Shown here one piece after another: positions 1-5,819 of a DNA stretch of 9,287 nucleotides. A program made the translations under genes and the position numbers. The notes below the pieces were generated by a model. The model was given only the letters and a program-made list of their open reading frames with translations, made no database searches and was not told the origin of the DNA. The stretch is from Clostridiales bacterium. Its GTDB lineage: Bacteria; Bacillota; Clostridia; Saccharofermentanales; Saccharofermentanaceae. How positions within the stretch are numbered: position 1 is the stretch's first letter; every line of letters starts with the position of its first letter. The stretch spans positions 1 through 9,287 of the forward strand of contig JAFGGR010000036.1 of assembly GCA_016930475.1 (NCBI GenBank), given 5' to 3'.

Positions 1-80
1 CCGCCGAGCACCTTGATGCACATCAATTCTTTCGCACCGGTGTTGTCCGCGGATCTTAGTCTGGATTCAACCTGAATCAT
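1..80 (-). CDS. rplN: 50S ribosomal protein L14, N-terminal fragment (window edge)
   Basis: This is the first 26 codons of L14, a large-subunit protein that binds 23S rRNA and lies at the subunit interface. The visible protein starts MIQVESRLRSADNTGAKEL and continues through MCIKVLGG, which is the typical L14 N-terminus (family length about 122 residues). It starts at the ATG whose complement lies at 78-80. An AAGGAGG site sits about 9 nt upstream. It follows rpsQ after 41 nt, the usual order at the start of the spc operon. The rest of the gene lies beyond base 1, so the truncation is only the window edge. Confidence 0.95.
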   Translation of the reverse strand, partial: MIQVESRLRSADNTGAKELMCIKVLG

Positions 81-121
81 GCTCCACTTCCTCCTTCAGC
101 CATAAGACCTCTAAGCATAAA

Positions 122-379
122 TTACTTGGCCTTATCGATAATGCTTACCAGTCTCCAGCGCTTTTCGCGGGACAGAGGTCGGGTCTCCATGACCTTGACC
201 CGGTCGCCGATCCCGCAGGCATTCTCTTCGTCGTGCGCCTTCAGCTTGTATGTTTTCTTAATGATCTTGTTGTACAACGGGTGCTTTACATGCTCGGTAA
301 CCGCTACGACGATGGTCTTGTCCATCTTGTCGCTCGAAACGATACCGATGCGCGTCTTTCTGATATTACGATCACTCAT
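122..379 (-). CDS. rpsQ: 30S ribosomal protein S17
   Basis: S17 is a primary-binding small-subunit protein with an OB-fold that contacts 16S rRNA and helps early 30S assembly. The 85-residue product starts MSDRNIRKTRIGIVSSDKMD and contains the conserved HPLYNKIIKKTYKLKAHDE stretch and the GDRV.VMETRPLS signature near residues 52-66. Length is normal. The ATG at 379 was chosen because it matches the family N-terminus and has an AAGGGG site 8 nt upstream. A GTG at 397 in the same frame overlaps the rpmC stop as GTGA and would add six residues; it cannot be fully excluded. The gene lies 14 nt after rpmC and is surely co-transcribed with it. Confidence 0.96.
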   Translation of the reverse strand: MSDRNIRKTRIGIVSSDKMDKTIVVAVTEHVKHPLYNKIIKKTYKLKAHDEENACGIGDRVKVMETRPLSREKRWRLVSIIDKAK

Positions 380-393
380 CTGCTTATCCCCTT

Positions 394-594
394 TCACTTC
401 TTAGCCTTAAGCTCTTGCTCGCGCATGATCGTCTTCACTCTGGCGATATCGCGCCGGACGGCGCTCAAGCGCAGTGGGTTTTCCAGTTGATTGGTCGCAT
501 GCTGGAAACGAAGTTTGAAAAGTTCTTCCTTAAGAGCGAGCAGTTCCTTCATCAGCTCTTCGCCGGACTTTGCACGAATTTCATCAGCCTTCAT
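394..594 (-). CDS. rpmC: 50S ribosomal protein L29
   Basis: L29 is a small, two-helix antiparallel coiled-coil protein of the large subunit, located near the polypeptide exit tunnel beside L23. The 66-residue product starts MKADEIRAKS and carries the family pattern: a Glu/Leu/Lys-rich first helix (ELMKELLALKEELFKLRFQ), the turn ATNQLENPLRL, and a second helix with the RRDIARVKTIMRE motif. Length is typical. The start lies inside the end of rplP, so the two genes overlap by 11 nt in different frames. An AGGAG site lies about 10 nt upstream, within rplP. Tight coupling to rplP translation is therefore likely. Confidence 0.96.
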   Translation of the reverse strand: MKADEIRAKSGEELMKELLALKEELFKLRFQHATNQLENPLRLSAVRRDIARVKTIMREQELKAKK

Positions 595-1015
595 TTGCTT
601 CACTCTCCTGTTCTTTCGCAATAAACTTCGTCTTGCACGGGAGCTTGTGTCCCGCAAGGCGCATCGCTTCCCGAGCGATTTCCTCGGTTACGCCGGCAAT
701 CTCGAAAAGCACCCGACCGGGCTTCACAACGGCGACCCAGTGATCCGGAGATCCTTTACCGGAACCCATTCGGGTCTCGGCGGGCTTGGCAGTCACGGGC
801 TTATCGGGGAAAATCTTGATCCAAACCTTACCGCCTCTTTTGACGTAACGGTTGATCGCGATACGAGCGGACTCGATCTGATTCGAGGAGATCCAGCACG
901 GCTCCGTCGAATACAGTCCGTATTCACCGTATGCCAGAAAATTGCCTCGTGTCGCTTTGCCGGTCATCCGGCCTCTCATTTGTTTTCTGTGTTTGACTCT
1001 CTTGGGAAGAAGCAT
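584..1015 (-). CDS. rplP: 50S ribosomal protein L16
   Basis: L16 binds 23S rRNA near the A-site tRNA elbow and is a late-assembly protein needed for peptidyl transfer and tRNA accommodation. The 143-residue product begins MLLPKRVKHRKQMRGRM and contains the two family signatures: IESARIAINRYVKRGGKVWI (residues about 48-67) and RMGSGKGSPDHWVAVVKPG (about 82-100). Length matches the family. The ATG at 1015 shares one base with the rpsC stop codon (TAATG arrangement), so translation is probably coupled by re-initiation. A longer in-frame reading from 1087 would overlap rpsC and has no homology to L16 upstream of the chosen Met. The 3' end overlaps rpmC by 11 nt. Confidence 0.97.
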   Translation of the reverse strand: MLLPKRVKHRKQMRGRMTGKATRGNFLAYGEYGLYSTEPCWISSNQIESARIAINRYVKRGGKVWIKIFPDKPVTAKPAETRMGSGKGSPDHWVAVVKPGRVLFEIAGVTEEIAREAMRLAGHKLPCKTKFIAKEQESEANEG

Positions 1016-1689
1016 TAGTCTTCGCCCCCTTCCTCGGTAATGACCGCCTTCTTCTTGGCGGTAAGGATCTCGCCTTTGTAAATCCACACCTTAACGCCGA
1101 TTCGGCCGTATGTGGTATTCGCCTCGGCAAATCCGTAATCAATATCCGCACGCAAAGTCTGCAGCGGAATTGTTCCTTCGTGATAGTGTTCGGTACGCGC
1201 GATCTCCGCGCCTCCCAAACGTCCGGCGACCTGGGTCTTGATGCCCTTGGCTCCGGCCTTCATGGTTCTCATCATCGCCTGTTTCATCGCACGGCGGAAG
1301 GAGATTCGCTTCTCCAGTTGTGCCGCGATGCTCTCCGCAACCAACTGAGCGGAAGTGTCGGGAGACTTGACTTCGCGAATATCGACGAAAAAATTCTTCT
1401 TGAATTTTTCGAAAAGCTTCTTCTTGAAATCTTCGATGCCCGCGCCCTGACGTCCGATAAGAATACCCGGCTTGGCGGCGTTGATGATAATCATCGTCTT
1501 ATCGCTGCCTTTACGCTCGATTTCAATATTGGTAACGCCTGCGTTGAAGCATTCCTTTTTTACAAAGGTGCGAATCTTCTTATCTTCAACAAGATACTCG
1601 CTGAATGTGTTCTTGTCGGCATACCAGCGCGTGTCCCAACCCTTTATGACTCCGACCCGCAAACCATGGGGATTAACCTTCTGGCCCAT
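1015..1689 (-). CDS. rpsC: 30S ribosomal protein S3
   Basis: S3 lies on the head of the 30S subunit at the mRNA entry channel and contributes to helicase activity there. The 224-residue protein starts MGQKVNPHGLRVGVIKGWDT. It carries a type II KH domain with the GRQG loop at residues 79-82, followed by the C-terminal S3 domain with GRLGGAEIARTEHYHEG (about 157-172) and GRIGVKVWIYKGE (about 195-207). Length is typical for Bacillota. The ATG at 1689 has a strong AAGGAGGG site that overlaps the rplV stop codon. The gap to rplV is 14 nt, and the stop overlaps the rplP start. Confidence 0.97.
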   Translation of the reverse strand: MGQKVNPHGLRVGVIKGWDTRWYADKNTFSEYLVEDKKIRTFVKKECFNAGVTNIEIERKGSDKTMIIINAAKPGILIGRQGAGIEDFKKKLFEKFKKNFFVDIREVKSPDTSAQLVAESIAAQLEKRISFRRAMKQAMMRTMKAGAKGIKTQVAGRLGGAEIARTEHYHEGTIPLQTLRADIDYGFAEANTTYGRIGVKVWIYKGEILTAKKKAVITEEGGED

Positions 1690-1703
1690 TCTCGAAACCC
1701 TCC

Positions 1704-2180
1704 TTATTCTCTTTCCTTAAGAACGACCGTTACATGACTCGTTCTCTTGTTGATGCGTGAGGCTGAACCTCTCGCTCTCGGGATAAAACGCTTCAGAATA
1801 GGACCCTGGTTCGCGTATGCATCCGCAACGTAAAGCGCATCACGGCTCAAGCTGTTGTTCATAACGGCGTTCGCCTCGGCAGACTTGAGTGCCTTTGTCA
1901 GAATCGGAGAAGCGGCCTTAGGGGTGTACAGGAGAATCGCGTACGCTTCATCCAAATTCTTACCCTTAATTAGATCGATGACCACTCTCACCTTCTGAGG
2001 ACTGATCCGGATATACTTACCAATGGATTTTCCCTGGTCTTTTCCGACACCGAGCACCTTGCGCTCTTTCTTACTTAAGAGCTGGGGTTTCTGGTTCTTC
2101 TTGGCAGGGAAGGCATACTTCGCGATAATCTCAGCGCGGTTCTGCTCCATAAATTCCTTGCTCATGACTTTCTTTTCCAC
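1704..2180 (-). CDS. rplV: 50S ribosomal protein L22 with N-terminal extension
   Basis: L22 binds 23S rRNA; its globular part lies at the rim of the exit tunnel and its long beta-hairpin lines the tunnel. The product has 158 residues against roughly 110 for the usual family member. The conserved core begins near residue 51 (KSIGKYIRISPQKVRVVIDL), and the C-terminal signature GPILKRFIPRARGSASRINK spans about 126-145. Residues 1-50 are a charged, Lys/Glu-rich extension with no recognised domain. The GTG at 2180 was chosen because a GGGAGG site lies 9 nt upstream. The ATG at 2165 (MSKEF) has only a weak site and would still leave about 45 extra residues. It follows rpsS after 30 nt. Confidence 0.94.
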   Translation of the reverse strand: MEKKVMSKEFMEQNRAEIIAKYAFPAKKNQKPQLLSKKERKVLGVGKDQGKSIGKYIRISPQKVRVVIDLIKGKNLDEAYAILLYTPKAASPILTKALKSAEANAVMNNSLSRDALYVADAYANQGPILKRFIPRARGSASRINKRTSHVTVVLKERE

Positions 2181-2210
2181 TTAAACGTTCCTCCCTTCGT
2201 CGTACCGCAA

Positions 2211-2489
2211 TCAGCGGGCTCTGGACGATTTCTCGCCGGCATGTCCTCTGAATAATCTCGTGGGAGCGAACTCACCGAGCTTATGTCCGACCATTTCTTC
2301 CGTGATATATACCGGCACGTGCTTTCTTCCGTCATGAACCGCTATGGTATGTCCGACCATATCCGGGAAGATGGTGGAAGCACGGGACCAAGTCTTCAGT
2401 ACCTTTTTCTCATTGGCGGAATTCATCGCCTTTACTCTTTTCATCAGAGCGTCCTGAACAAAATAGCCCTTCTTAGTTGATCTGCTCAT
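2211..2489 (-). CDS. rpsS: 30S ribosomal protein S19
   Basis: S19 sits in the head of the 30S subunit with S13 and helps bridge to the large subunit and contact A-site tRNA. The 92-residue product begins MSRSTKKGYFVQDALMKRV. It contains KTWSRASTIFPDMVGHTIAV (about residues 32-51) followed by the signature region HVPVYITEEMVGHKLGEFAP (about 57-76), then TRLFRGH. Length is normal. A GGGAGGA site precedes the ATG at 2489 by about 10 nt. Gaps are 22 nt to rplB and 30 nt to rplV, as expected in the S10 operon. Confidence 0.97.
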   Translation of the reverse strand: MSRSTKKGYFVQDALMKRVKAMNSANEKKVLKTWSRASTIFPDMVGHTIAVHDGRKHVPVYITEEMVGHKLGEFAPTRLFRGHAGEKSSRAR

Positions 2490-2511
2490 TTAACGTTCTT
2501 CCTCCCTTCAA

Positions 2512-3339
2512 TCACTTTCTGCCCTTGACAATGTACTTGCCGGACAGCTTGCGCTTGTTTCTGGTCTTCTTGCCCAAAGTCGGAACACCCCAAGGGGTGA
2601 CAGGACCGGGCATTCCGATGGGGGCTTTGCCCTCACCGCCGCCATGCGGGTGATCGCACGGGTTCATCGCAACGCCTCGAACGGTCGGGCGGACACCCAT
2701 GTGACGTTTCCTTCCGGCCTTTCCGAGGGAAACGTTCTCGTGCTCAACATTTCCGACCTTACCGATCGTTGCGCGGCAAAGAACAGAGACCATCCGAACC
2801 TCTCCCGACGGGAGACGGATCTGAGCGTATTTGCCTTCTTTTGCCATCAACTGAGCTCCGGCGCCCGCCGTGCGAACCATCTGGGCGCCTTTGCCGGGCT
2901 TCAGCTCAATGCTGTGGATCATCGTACCGACCGGGATATTCTCGATCGGCAACGCATTACCGACGACAATATCCGCCGCGGTGCCGCTCTCAACAGAATC
3001 TCCGACTGAAAGGCCGTGCGGTGCAAGAATGTATGACTTGGCTCCGTCGGCGTATTGCAGTAATGCGATAAATGCTGTGCGGTTCGGGTCGTATTCGATC
3101 GATTGCACCTTTGCGGGGACCTGATCCTTATTTCTCTTCCAATCGATGACTCGAATCTTCCGACGGTTTCCTCCGCCGATATGGCGAACGGTGATCCGGC
3201 CGTAAGAATTACGTCCTCCGGTCTTTTTCGCGGAAACCAACAGTGCCTTTTCCGGTTTCTTGTCGCTCAGGACGGAAAAATCGGTCACCGACATCTGTCG
3301 TCTTGCGGGAGATGTGGGATTATACTCTTTTACTGGCAT
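2512..3339 (-). CDS. rplB: 50S ribosomal protein L2
   Basis: L2 is a primary 23S rRNA-binding protein required for subunit association and peptidyl-transferase assembly. The 275-residue product begins MPVKEYNPTSPARRQMSVTD. It has the OB-fold N-terminal domain with the GGRNSYGRITVRHIGGGNRR stretch (41-60), the SH3-like domain, and the C-terminal signature around NPCDHPHGGGEGKAPIG (226-242). The last includes the highly conserved His230 in the position long studied in Escherichia coli L2. It ends in the usual basic tail (KKTRNKRK and on). Length is typical. The ATG at 3339 has an AAGGAG site 9 nt upstream, and rplW ends 28 nt before it. Confidence 0.98.
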   Translation of the reverse strand: MPVKEYNPTSPARRQMSVTDFSVLSDKKPEKALLVSAKKTGGRNSYGRITVRHIGGGNRRKIRVIDWKRNKDQVPAKVQSIEYDPNRTAFIALLQYADGAKSYILAPHGLSVGDSVESGTAADIVVGNALPIENIPVGTMIHSIELKPGKGAQMVRTAGAGAQLMAKEGKYAQIRLPSGEVRMVSVLCRATIGKVGNVEHENVSLGKAGRKRHMGVRPTVRGVAMNPCDHPHGGGEGKAPIGMPGPVTPWGVPTLGKKTRNKRKLSGKYIVKGRK

Positions 3340-3367
3340 CGTTCTTCACTCCTTCACTCATCAGGCC

Positions 3368-3724
3368 TTACTGGCCGAACCCGAACTCTTCGATGGATGT
3401 CTTATACTTCGCGGGAAGCTTTGTTACCTTGCCGCCCTTACCCATGAAGGACGAGTCCTTCGCTTCGGTCGCGATCGTAACGACAGCCTTTTTCCAGGAG
3501 GGCGTTCTGCCGTAGGAGTAACGCTGCCTCTTCATTTTGCCCTCAAAGTTAGCGGTGTTTACGGATACAACCTTTACGTCGAAAAGCTTCTCGACCGCAT
3601 CCTTGATCTGCGTCTTCGTCGCGTTCTTGTCGACCTGAAAAGAATACTTTCCGGTTGCGATATCATCCGAGCTTTTCTCGGTGAGGATCGGCTTAATGAT
3701 GATGTCATGCGGTGTCAGGTTCAT
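3368..3724 (-). CDS. rplW: 50S ribosomal protein L23 with C-terminal extension
   Basis: L23 lies at the exit-tunnel rim and is the docking site for trigger factor and the signal recognition particle. The 118-residue product begins MNLTPHDIIIKPILTEKSSD; Glu16 lies in the TEKS motif that corresponds to the trigger-factor contact of the family. The core ends near residue 92 after the YGRTPSWKKAVVTI segment (71-84). About 25 further residues, rich in Lys and Gly and ending EEFGFGQ, go beyond the usual 95-100-residue length. The ATG overlaps the rplD stop in an ATGA arrangement, with AGGAGGT ideally placed 6 nt upstream, indicating translational coupling to rplD. Confidence 0.95.
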   Translation of the reverse strand: MNLTPHDIIIKPILTEKSSDDIATGKYSFQVDKNATKTQIKDAVEKLFDVKVVSVNTANFEGKMKRQRYSYGRTPSWKKAVVTIATEAKDSSFMGKGGKVTKLPAKYKTSIEEFGFGQ

Positions 3725-4344
3725 ACGTATACCTCCTGTACCTTCATGGCGGCGTCCTTGGTAATGACGAACCGGTCATACTTCAGAATGTCGAAAACAT
3801 TGATCGTATTGACGAGTGCCGTCTTGACCGCCGGGATATTTCTTGCCGATTTCTCGACATTGGGATTCTTTTCCGCGAGAACCAACAAGGCCGGACTGTC
3901 AATCTTCAATGCCTTAAGAACTCCCGCCATCTTTGCCGTCTTCATCTCTTCAAAGGACAGCGTGTCCAGGACGATGATACTCTGCGCGCTGAACTTGGTA
4001 GAAAGTGCGGACTTCATCGCCAACCTTCTGATCTTCTTGGGAACCGTATAGCTGTAATCTCTGGGCTTCGGCCCGAAAATGATTCCGCCGCCGACATGTT
4101 GTGCCGAACGACTCGAGCCTTGGCGCGCGCGTCCGGTGCCCTTCTGACGATAAGGCTTTCTGCCTCCGCCGCTGACCTCGTGGCGAGTCTTTGTCGAATG
4201 TGTCCCCTGACGGCGGTTCGCCAACTGATTCAGGACCACCACATGCATCGCGGACTCATTGGGCTCAATACCGAAAATGTCATCGGACAAATCAATTTGT
4301 CCGGTTACTTTTCCGTCCATGTTATATACGTCAATCTTGGCCAT
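3721..4344 (-). CDS. rplD: 50S ribosomal protein L4
   Basis: L4 binds 23S rRNA domain I and sends an extended loop into the exit tunnel. In Escherichia coli it is also the repressor of the S10 operon, acting on the rpsJ leader. The 207-residue product begins MAKIDVYNMDGKVTGQIDL. It shows the basic loop with RRQGTHSTKTRHEVSGGGRK (about 44-63), then PYRQKGTGRARQGS (64-77) and GGGIIFGPKPRDY (85-97). Length is typical (about 205). The ATG at 4344 has an AAGGAGGA site. It lies 26 nt after rplC and overlaps rplW by 4 nt. Autogenous control through the upstream leader is possible here but is inference. Confidence 0.97.
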   Translation of the reverse strand: MAKIDVYNMDGKVTGQIDLSDDIFGIEPNESAMHVVVLNQLANRRQGTHSTKTRHEVSGGGRKPYRQKGTGRARQGSSRSAQHVGGGIIFGPKPRDYSYTVPKKIRRLAMKSALSTKFSAQSIIVLDTLSFEEMKTAKMAGVLKALKIDSPALLVLAEKNPNVEKSARNIPAVKTALVNTINVFDILKYDRFVITKDAAMKVQEVYV

Positions 4345-4370
4345 TTTTTGATCCTCCTTCTGCCGGATTA

Positions 4371-4997
4371 TTACGCCTTCACAGACGACTCAATTGAAAC
4401 TAAGCCGCCTTTCGGGCCCGGGATCGCACCTTTGAGAACGAGGATCCCCCGTTCGCCGTCCACGAGGACGACGCCTAAATTCTGTACAGTACAATTCACT
4501 GCGCCCATATGACCGGGCAGTTTCTTTCCCTTAACGACACGGCCCGGATCCGAGCCCGGTCCCATCGAACCGACACGTCTGTGATACATCGAGCCGTGTC
4601 CTTGCGGGCCACCCTTCTGTCCGTGTCTCTTGATGTTTCCTGCAAATCCTTTACCCTTGGACACACCGCTTATGTCGACGCGATCTCCGACCTCGAACAT
4701 ATCGGAGACCTTGATCTCCTGGCCCAGGGTATAATCCGCATCCGTCTTGTACTCGCGAACTACGCGCTTCACGGGGACTTCCGCCTTGGCAAACTGTCCC
4801 TTGTCGGGCTTGTTGACAAGCTTCTCGCGGATTTCACCGGTCGCGACCTTGATCGCCTTGTATCCGTCTGATTCTTCAGTCTTGTTCTGAATCACGAACA
4901 TCGGGTCGCAGGCAATCACCGTAGCCGGGATCGCGATGCCCTTGTCGTCAAACAGTTGTGTCATTCCGGCTTTTCTGCCGAGCATGAATTTGGTCAT
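4371..4997 (-). CDS. rplC: 50S ribosomal protein L3
   Basis: L3 is an early-assembly 23S rRNA-binding protein whose loop reaches the peptidyl-transferase centre. The 208-residue product begins MTKFMLGRKAGMTQLFDDKG. It contains the family signature FAGNIKRHGQKGGPQGHGSM (118-137) followed by YHRRVGSMGPGSDPGRVVKG and KKLPGHMG. The position of the methylated Gln150 of Escherichia coli L3 is occupied by a Ser/Asp pair (149-150), as is common outside Proteobacteria, so no such methylation is expected. An AAGGAGGA site at 5007-5014 precedes the ATG by about 10 nt. The 95-nt gap from rpsJ is the longest inside the operon and holds two hairpins. Confidence 0.97.
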   Translation of the reverse strand: MTKFMLGRKAGMTQLFDDKGIAIPATVIACDPMFVIQNKTEESDGYKAIKVATGEIREKLVNKPDKGQFAKAEVPVKRVVREYKTDADYTLGQEIKVSDMFEVGDRVDISGVSKGKGFAGNIKRHGQKGGPQGHGSMYHRRVGSMGPGSDPGRVVKGKKLPGHMGAVNCTVQNLGVVLVDGERGILVLKGAIPGPKGGLVSIESSVKA

Positions 4998-5024
4998 CTC
5001 TTTCTATCCTCCTTGTGGTTATTG

Positions 5025-5084
5025 GTTCCCGCAGTACCCCGGGGAACATGACCTCGCCCGCAGCGAATGGATCGCTCCGGGCGA
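5025..5084 (-). promoter_or_regulatory. Two hairpins in the rpsJ-rplC intergenic gap
   Basis: The 95-nt gap between rpsJ and rplC can fold into two stem-loops. The first in the transcript (5054-5084) pairs TCGCCCG with CGGGCGA (7 bp), then a C-C mismatch, then AGCGA with TCGCT (5 bp) around a 5-nt loop. The second (5025-5047) pairs GTTCCC with GGGAAC around 11 nt and includes the palindrome CCCCGGGG. Neither is followed by a U run on the coding strand, so they are not intrinsic terminators. They end about 11 nt before the rplC ribosome binding site. Possible roles are mRNA processing, stability or translational control; none is shown. Confidence 0.5.
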
Positions 5085-5092
5085 AAAACCTA

Positions 5093-5404
5093 CTAGACCT
5101 TGAGTTCAATACTCACGCCGGCAGGCATATCCAGCTTCATCAGCGCATCGACTGTTTTCTGATTCGGCGCAAAAATGTCGATCAAACGCTTGTGGGTGCG
5201 CATTTCAAATTGCTCTCTCGAATCCTTGTACTTATGAGGAGAACGAAGGATCGTGGTGATTTCCTTCTCCGTAGGGAGCGGAATCGGGCCCGAAAAACTT
5301 GCGCCGGTCCGGGTCACGGTCTCAACGATCCTCGCCGCGCTCTGATCCAAGAGCTCGTGATCATATGCTTTCAATTTGATTCTGACCTTTTGTCTGGTAG
5401 CCAT
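5093..5404 (-). CDS. rpsJ: 30S ribosomal protein S10 (NusE)
   Basis: S10 is a head protein of the 30S subunit and also acts as NusE, a partner of NusB and NusG in transcription antitermination and coupling. The 103-residue product begins MATRQKVRIKLKAYDHELLD. It holds the signature FSGPIPLPTEKEITTILRS (37-55), then PHKYKDSREQFEMRTHKRLI (56-75), closely like Bacillota S10. The ATG at 5404 was chosen because GGAGGT lies 6 nt upstream; another ATG two codons upstream abuts this site too closely, and longer in-frame readings run into the leader and have no S10 homology. This is the first gene of the S10 operon, preceded by a long non-coding leader. Confidence 0.97.
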   Translation of the reverse strand: MATRQKVRIKLKAYDHELLDQSAARIVETVTRTGASFSGPIPLPTEKEITTILRSPHKYKDSREQFEMRTHKRLIDIFAPNQKTVDALMKLDMPAGVSIELKV

Positions 5405-5459
5405 AGTCATACCTCCATCAGCTTGCTGCTTGTTACAACCTTGCCGGGCGTTTCTTCTG

Positions 5460-5606
5460 TACCCGTCAGAAAACCCAGGAATCCAGTTACCGTGCAAAGC
5501 GCCGGCACTTTGGGCCTGGGCATGTGTCCGTTACAAAACACACGCTGCCAACATGGTTGCGCCCGGATCCGTGTCCGGACTTCTCCGCCGAAGTTACCCG
5601 TCAGAA
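5460..5606 (-). repeat. 12-nt direct repeat in the S10 leader
   Basis: The coding-strand sequence TTCTGACGGGTA occurs twice in the leader, at 5595-5606 and 5460-5471. Each copy is followed within a few bases by a purine-rich GAGAAG or CAGAAG segment that could pair back to its TTCT. The copies may be equivalent structural elements or a chance duplication. No further exact copy was seen, though CACGGTAAC at about 5487-5495 is a partial echo. Confidence 0.45.
5470..5520 (-). terminator. Attenuator-like hairpin with short U run in the S10 leader
   Basis: On the coding strand, CCCAGG (5520-5515) can pair perfectly with CCTGGG (5479-5474). This 6-bp outer stem encloses a 7-bp hairpin with a CCGG loop (5495-5512) and is followed directly by TTTTCT. 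A stem ending in a U run within a ribosomal leader suggests conditional termination before rpsJ. The U run is short, and about 15 nt inside the outer stem are unpaired, so it would be a weak terminator alone. The next hairpin (5455-5471) uses two of the same T residues and could be an alternative fold. Confidence 0.4.
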
Positions 5607-5674
5607 CGCGCAGCACGCGGCACCAACGGCAATCTCCGGTATCATCGCCATACGCGAAAAGTCGCGCAGGAGAA

Positions 5675-5703
5675 AGTATACCTCAATCTATTCTTGAACG
5701 CAA
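5675..5703 (-). promoter_or_regulatory. Sigma-A-type promoter candidate for the S10 operon
   Basis: On the coding strand there is TTGCGT (-35, 5698-5703), a 17-nt spacer, and TATACT (-10, 5675-5680). The -10 matches the consensus at five of six positions; the -35 matches only at TTG. Transcription would start near 5667, so the RNA would begin almost directly with the 5653-5666 hairpin. It lies in the only long non-coding gap of the window, upstream of rpsJ, where a promoter is expected. Confidence 0.5.
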
Positions 5704-5789
5704 GCGATTTTTATAAGAATGCGGGAACTTTTCTACGGATCAAATCGACAAGCCCGTCCCCTTCGCCCAATCATTCATCTTCAACGTGT

Positions 5790-5819
5790 ACAATACCACA
5801 GTTTGATCGTCTAAAACAA
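5790..5819 (-). promoter_or_regulatory. Possible second, distal S10 promoter
   Basis: On the coding strand, an extended -10 (TGG followed by TATTGT, hexamer at 5790-5795) lies 18 nt downstream of TTGTTT (5814-5819). Both hexamers are only moderate matches. If used, it would lengthen the leader to about 380 nt. This is a weaker candidate than the one at 5675-5703. Confidence 0.25.

Larger units (their letters stand above)
5405..5667 (-). promoter_or_regulatory. Structured 5' leader of the S10 operon
   Basis: The transcript from the promoter candidate at 5675-5703 would carry about 260 nt before rpsJ with no credible ORF. In transcript order I see these hairpins: 5653-5666 (CGCGA/TCGCG, 4-nt loop, at the very 5' end); 5563-5578 (CCGGA/TCCGG); 5520-5545 (8-bp stem with one G-U pair, 10-nt loop); 5495-5512 (7-bp stem with a CCGG tetraloop) nested in the outer stem 5474-5520; and 5455-5471 (TTCTG/CAGAA). 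The layout recalls the leader through which L4 controls the S10 operon in Escherichia coli, but sequence alone does not show that L4 binds here. The stems were found by eye and not energy-scored. Confidence 0.55.

Noticed and set aside
3260..4512. Two plus-strand open frames (263 and 266 codons) opposite rplB, rplW, rplD and rplC
   Set aside because: Both are antisense to well-recognised ribosomal genes and show no protein-family features; GC-rich coding DNA often gives such shadows.
5407..5616. Minus-strand open frame of 69 codons in the S10 leader, considered as a leader peptide
   Set aside because: It has no good ribosome binding site, no run of regulatory codons, and no recognisable similarity; the region is better explained as structured RNA.
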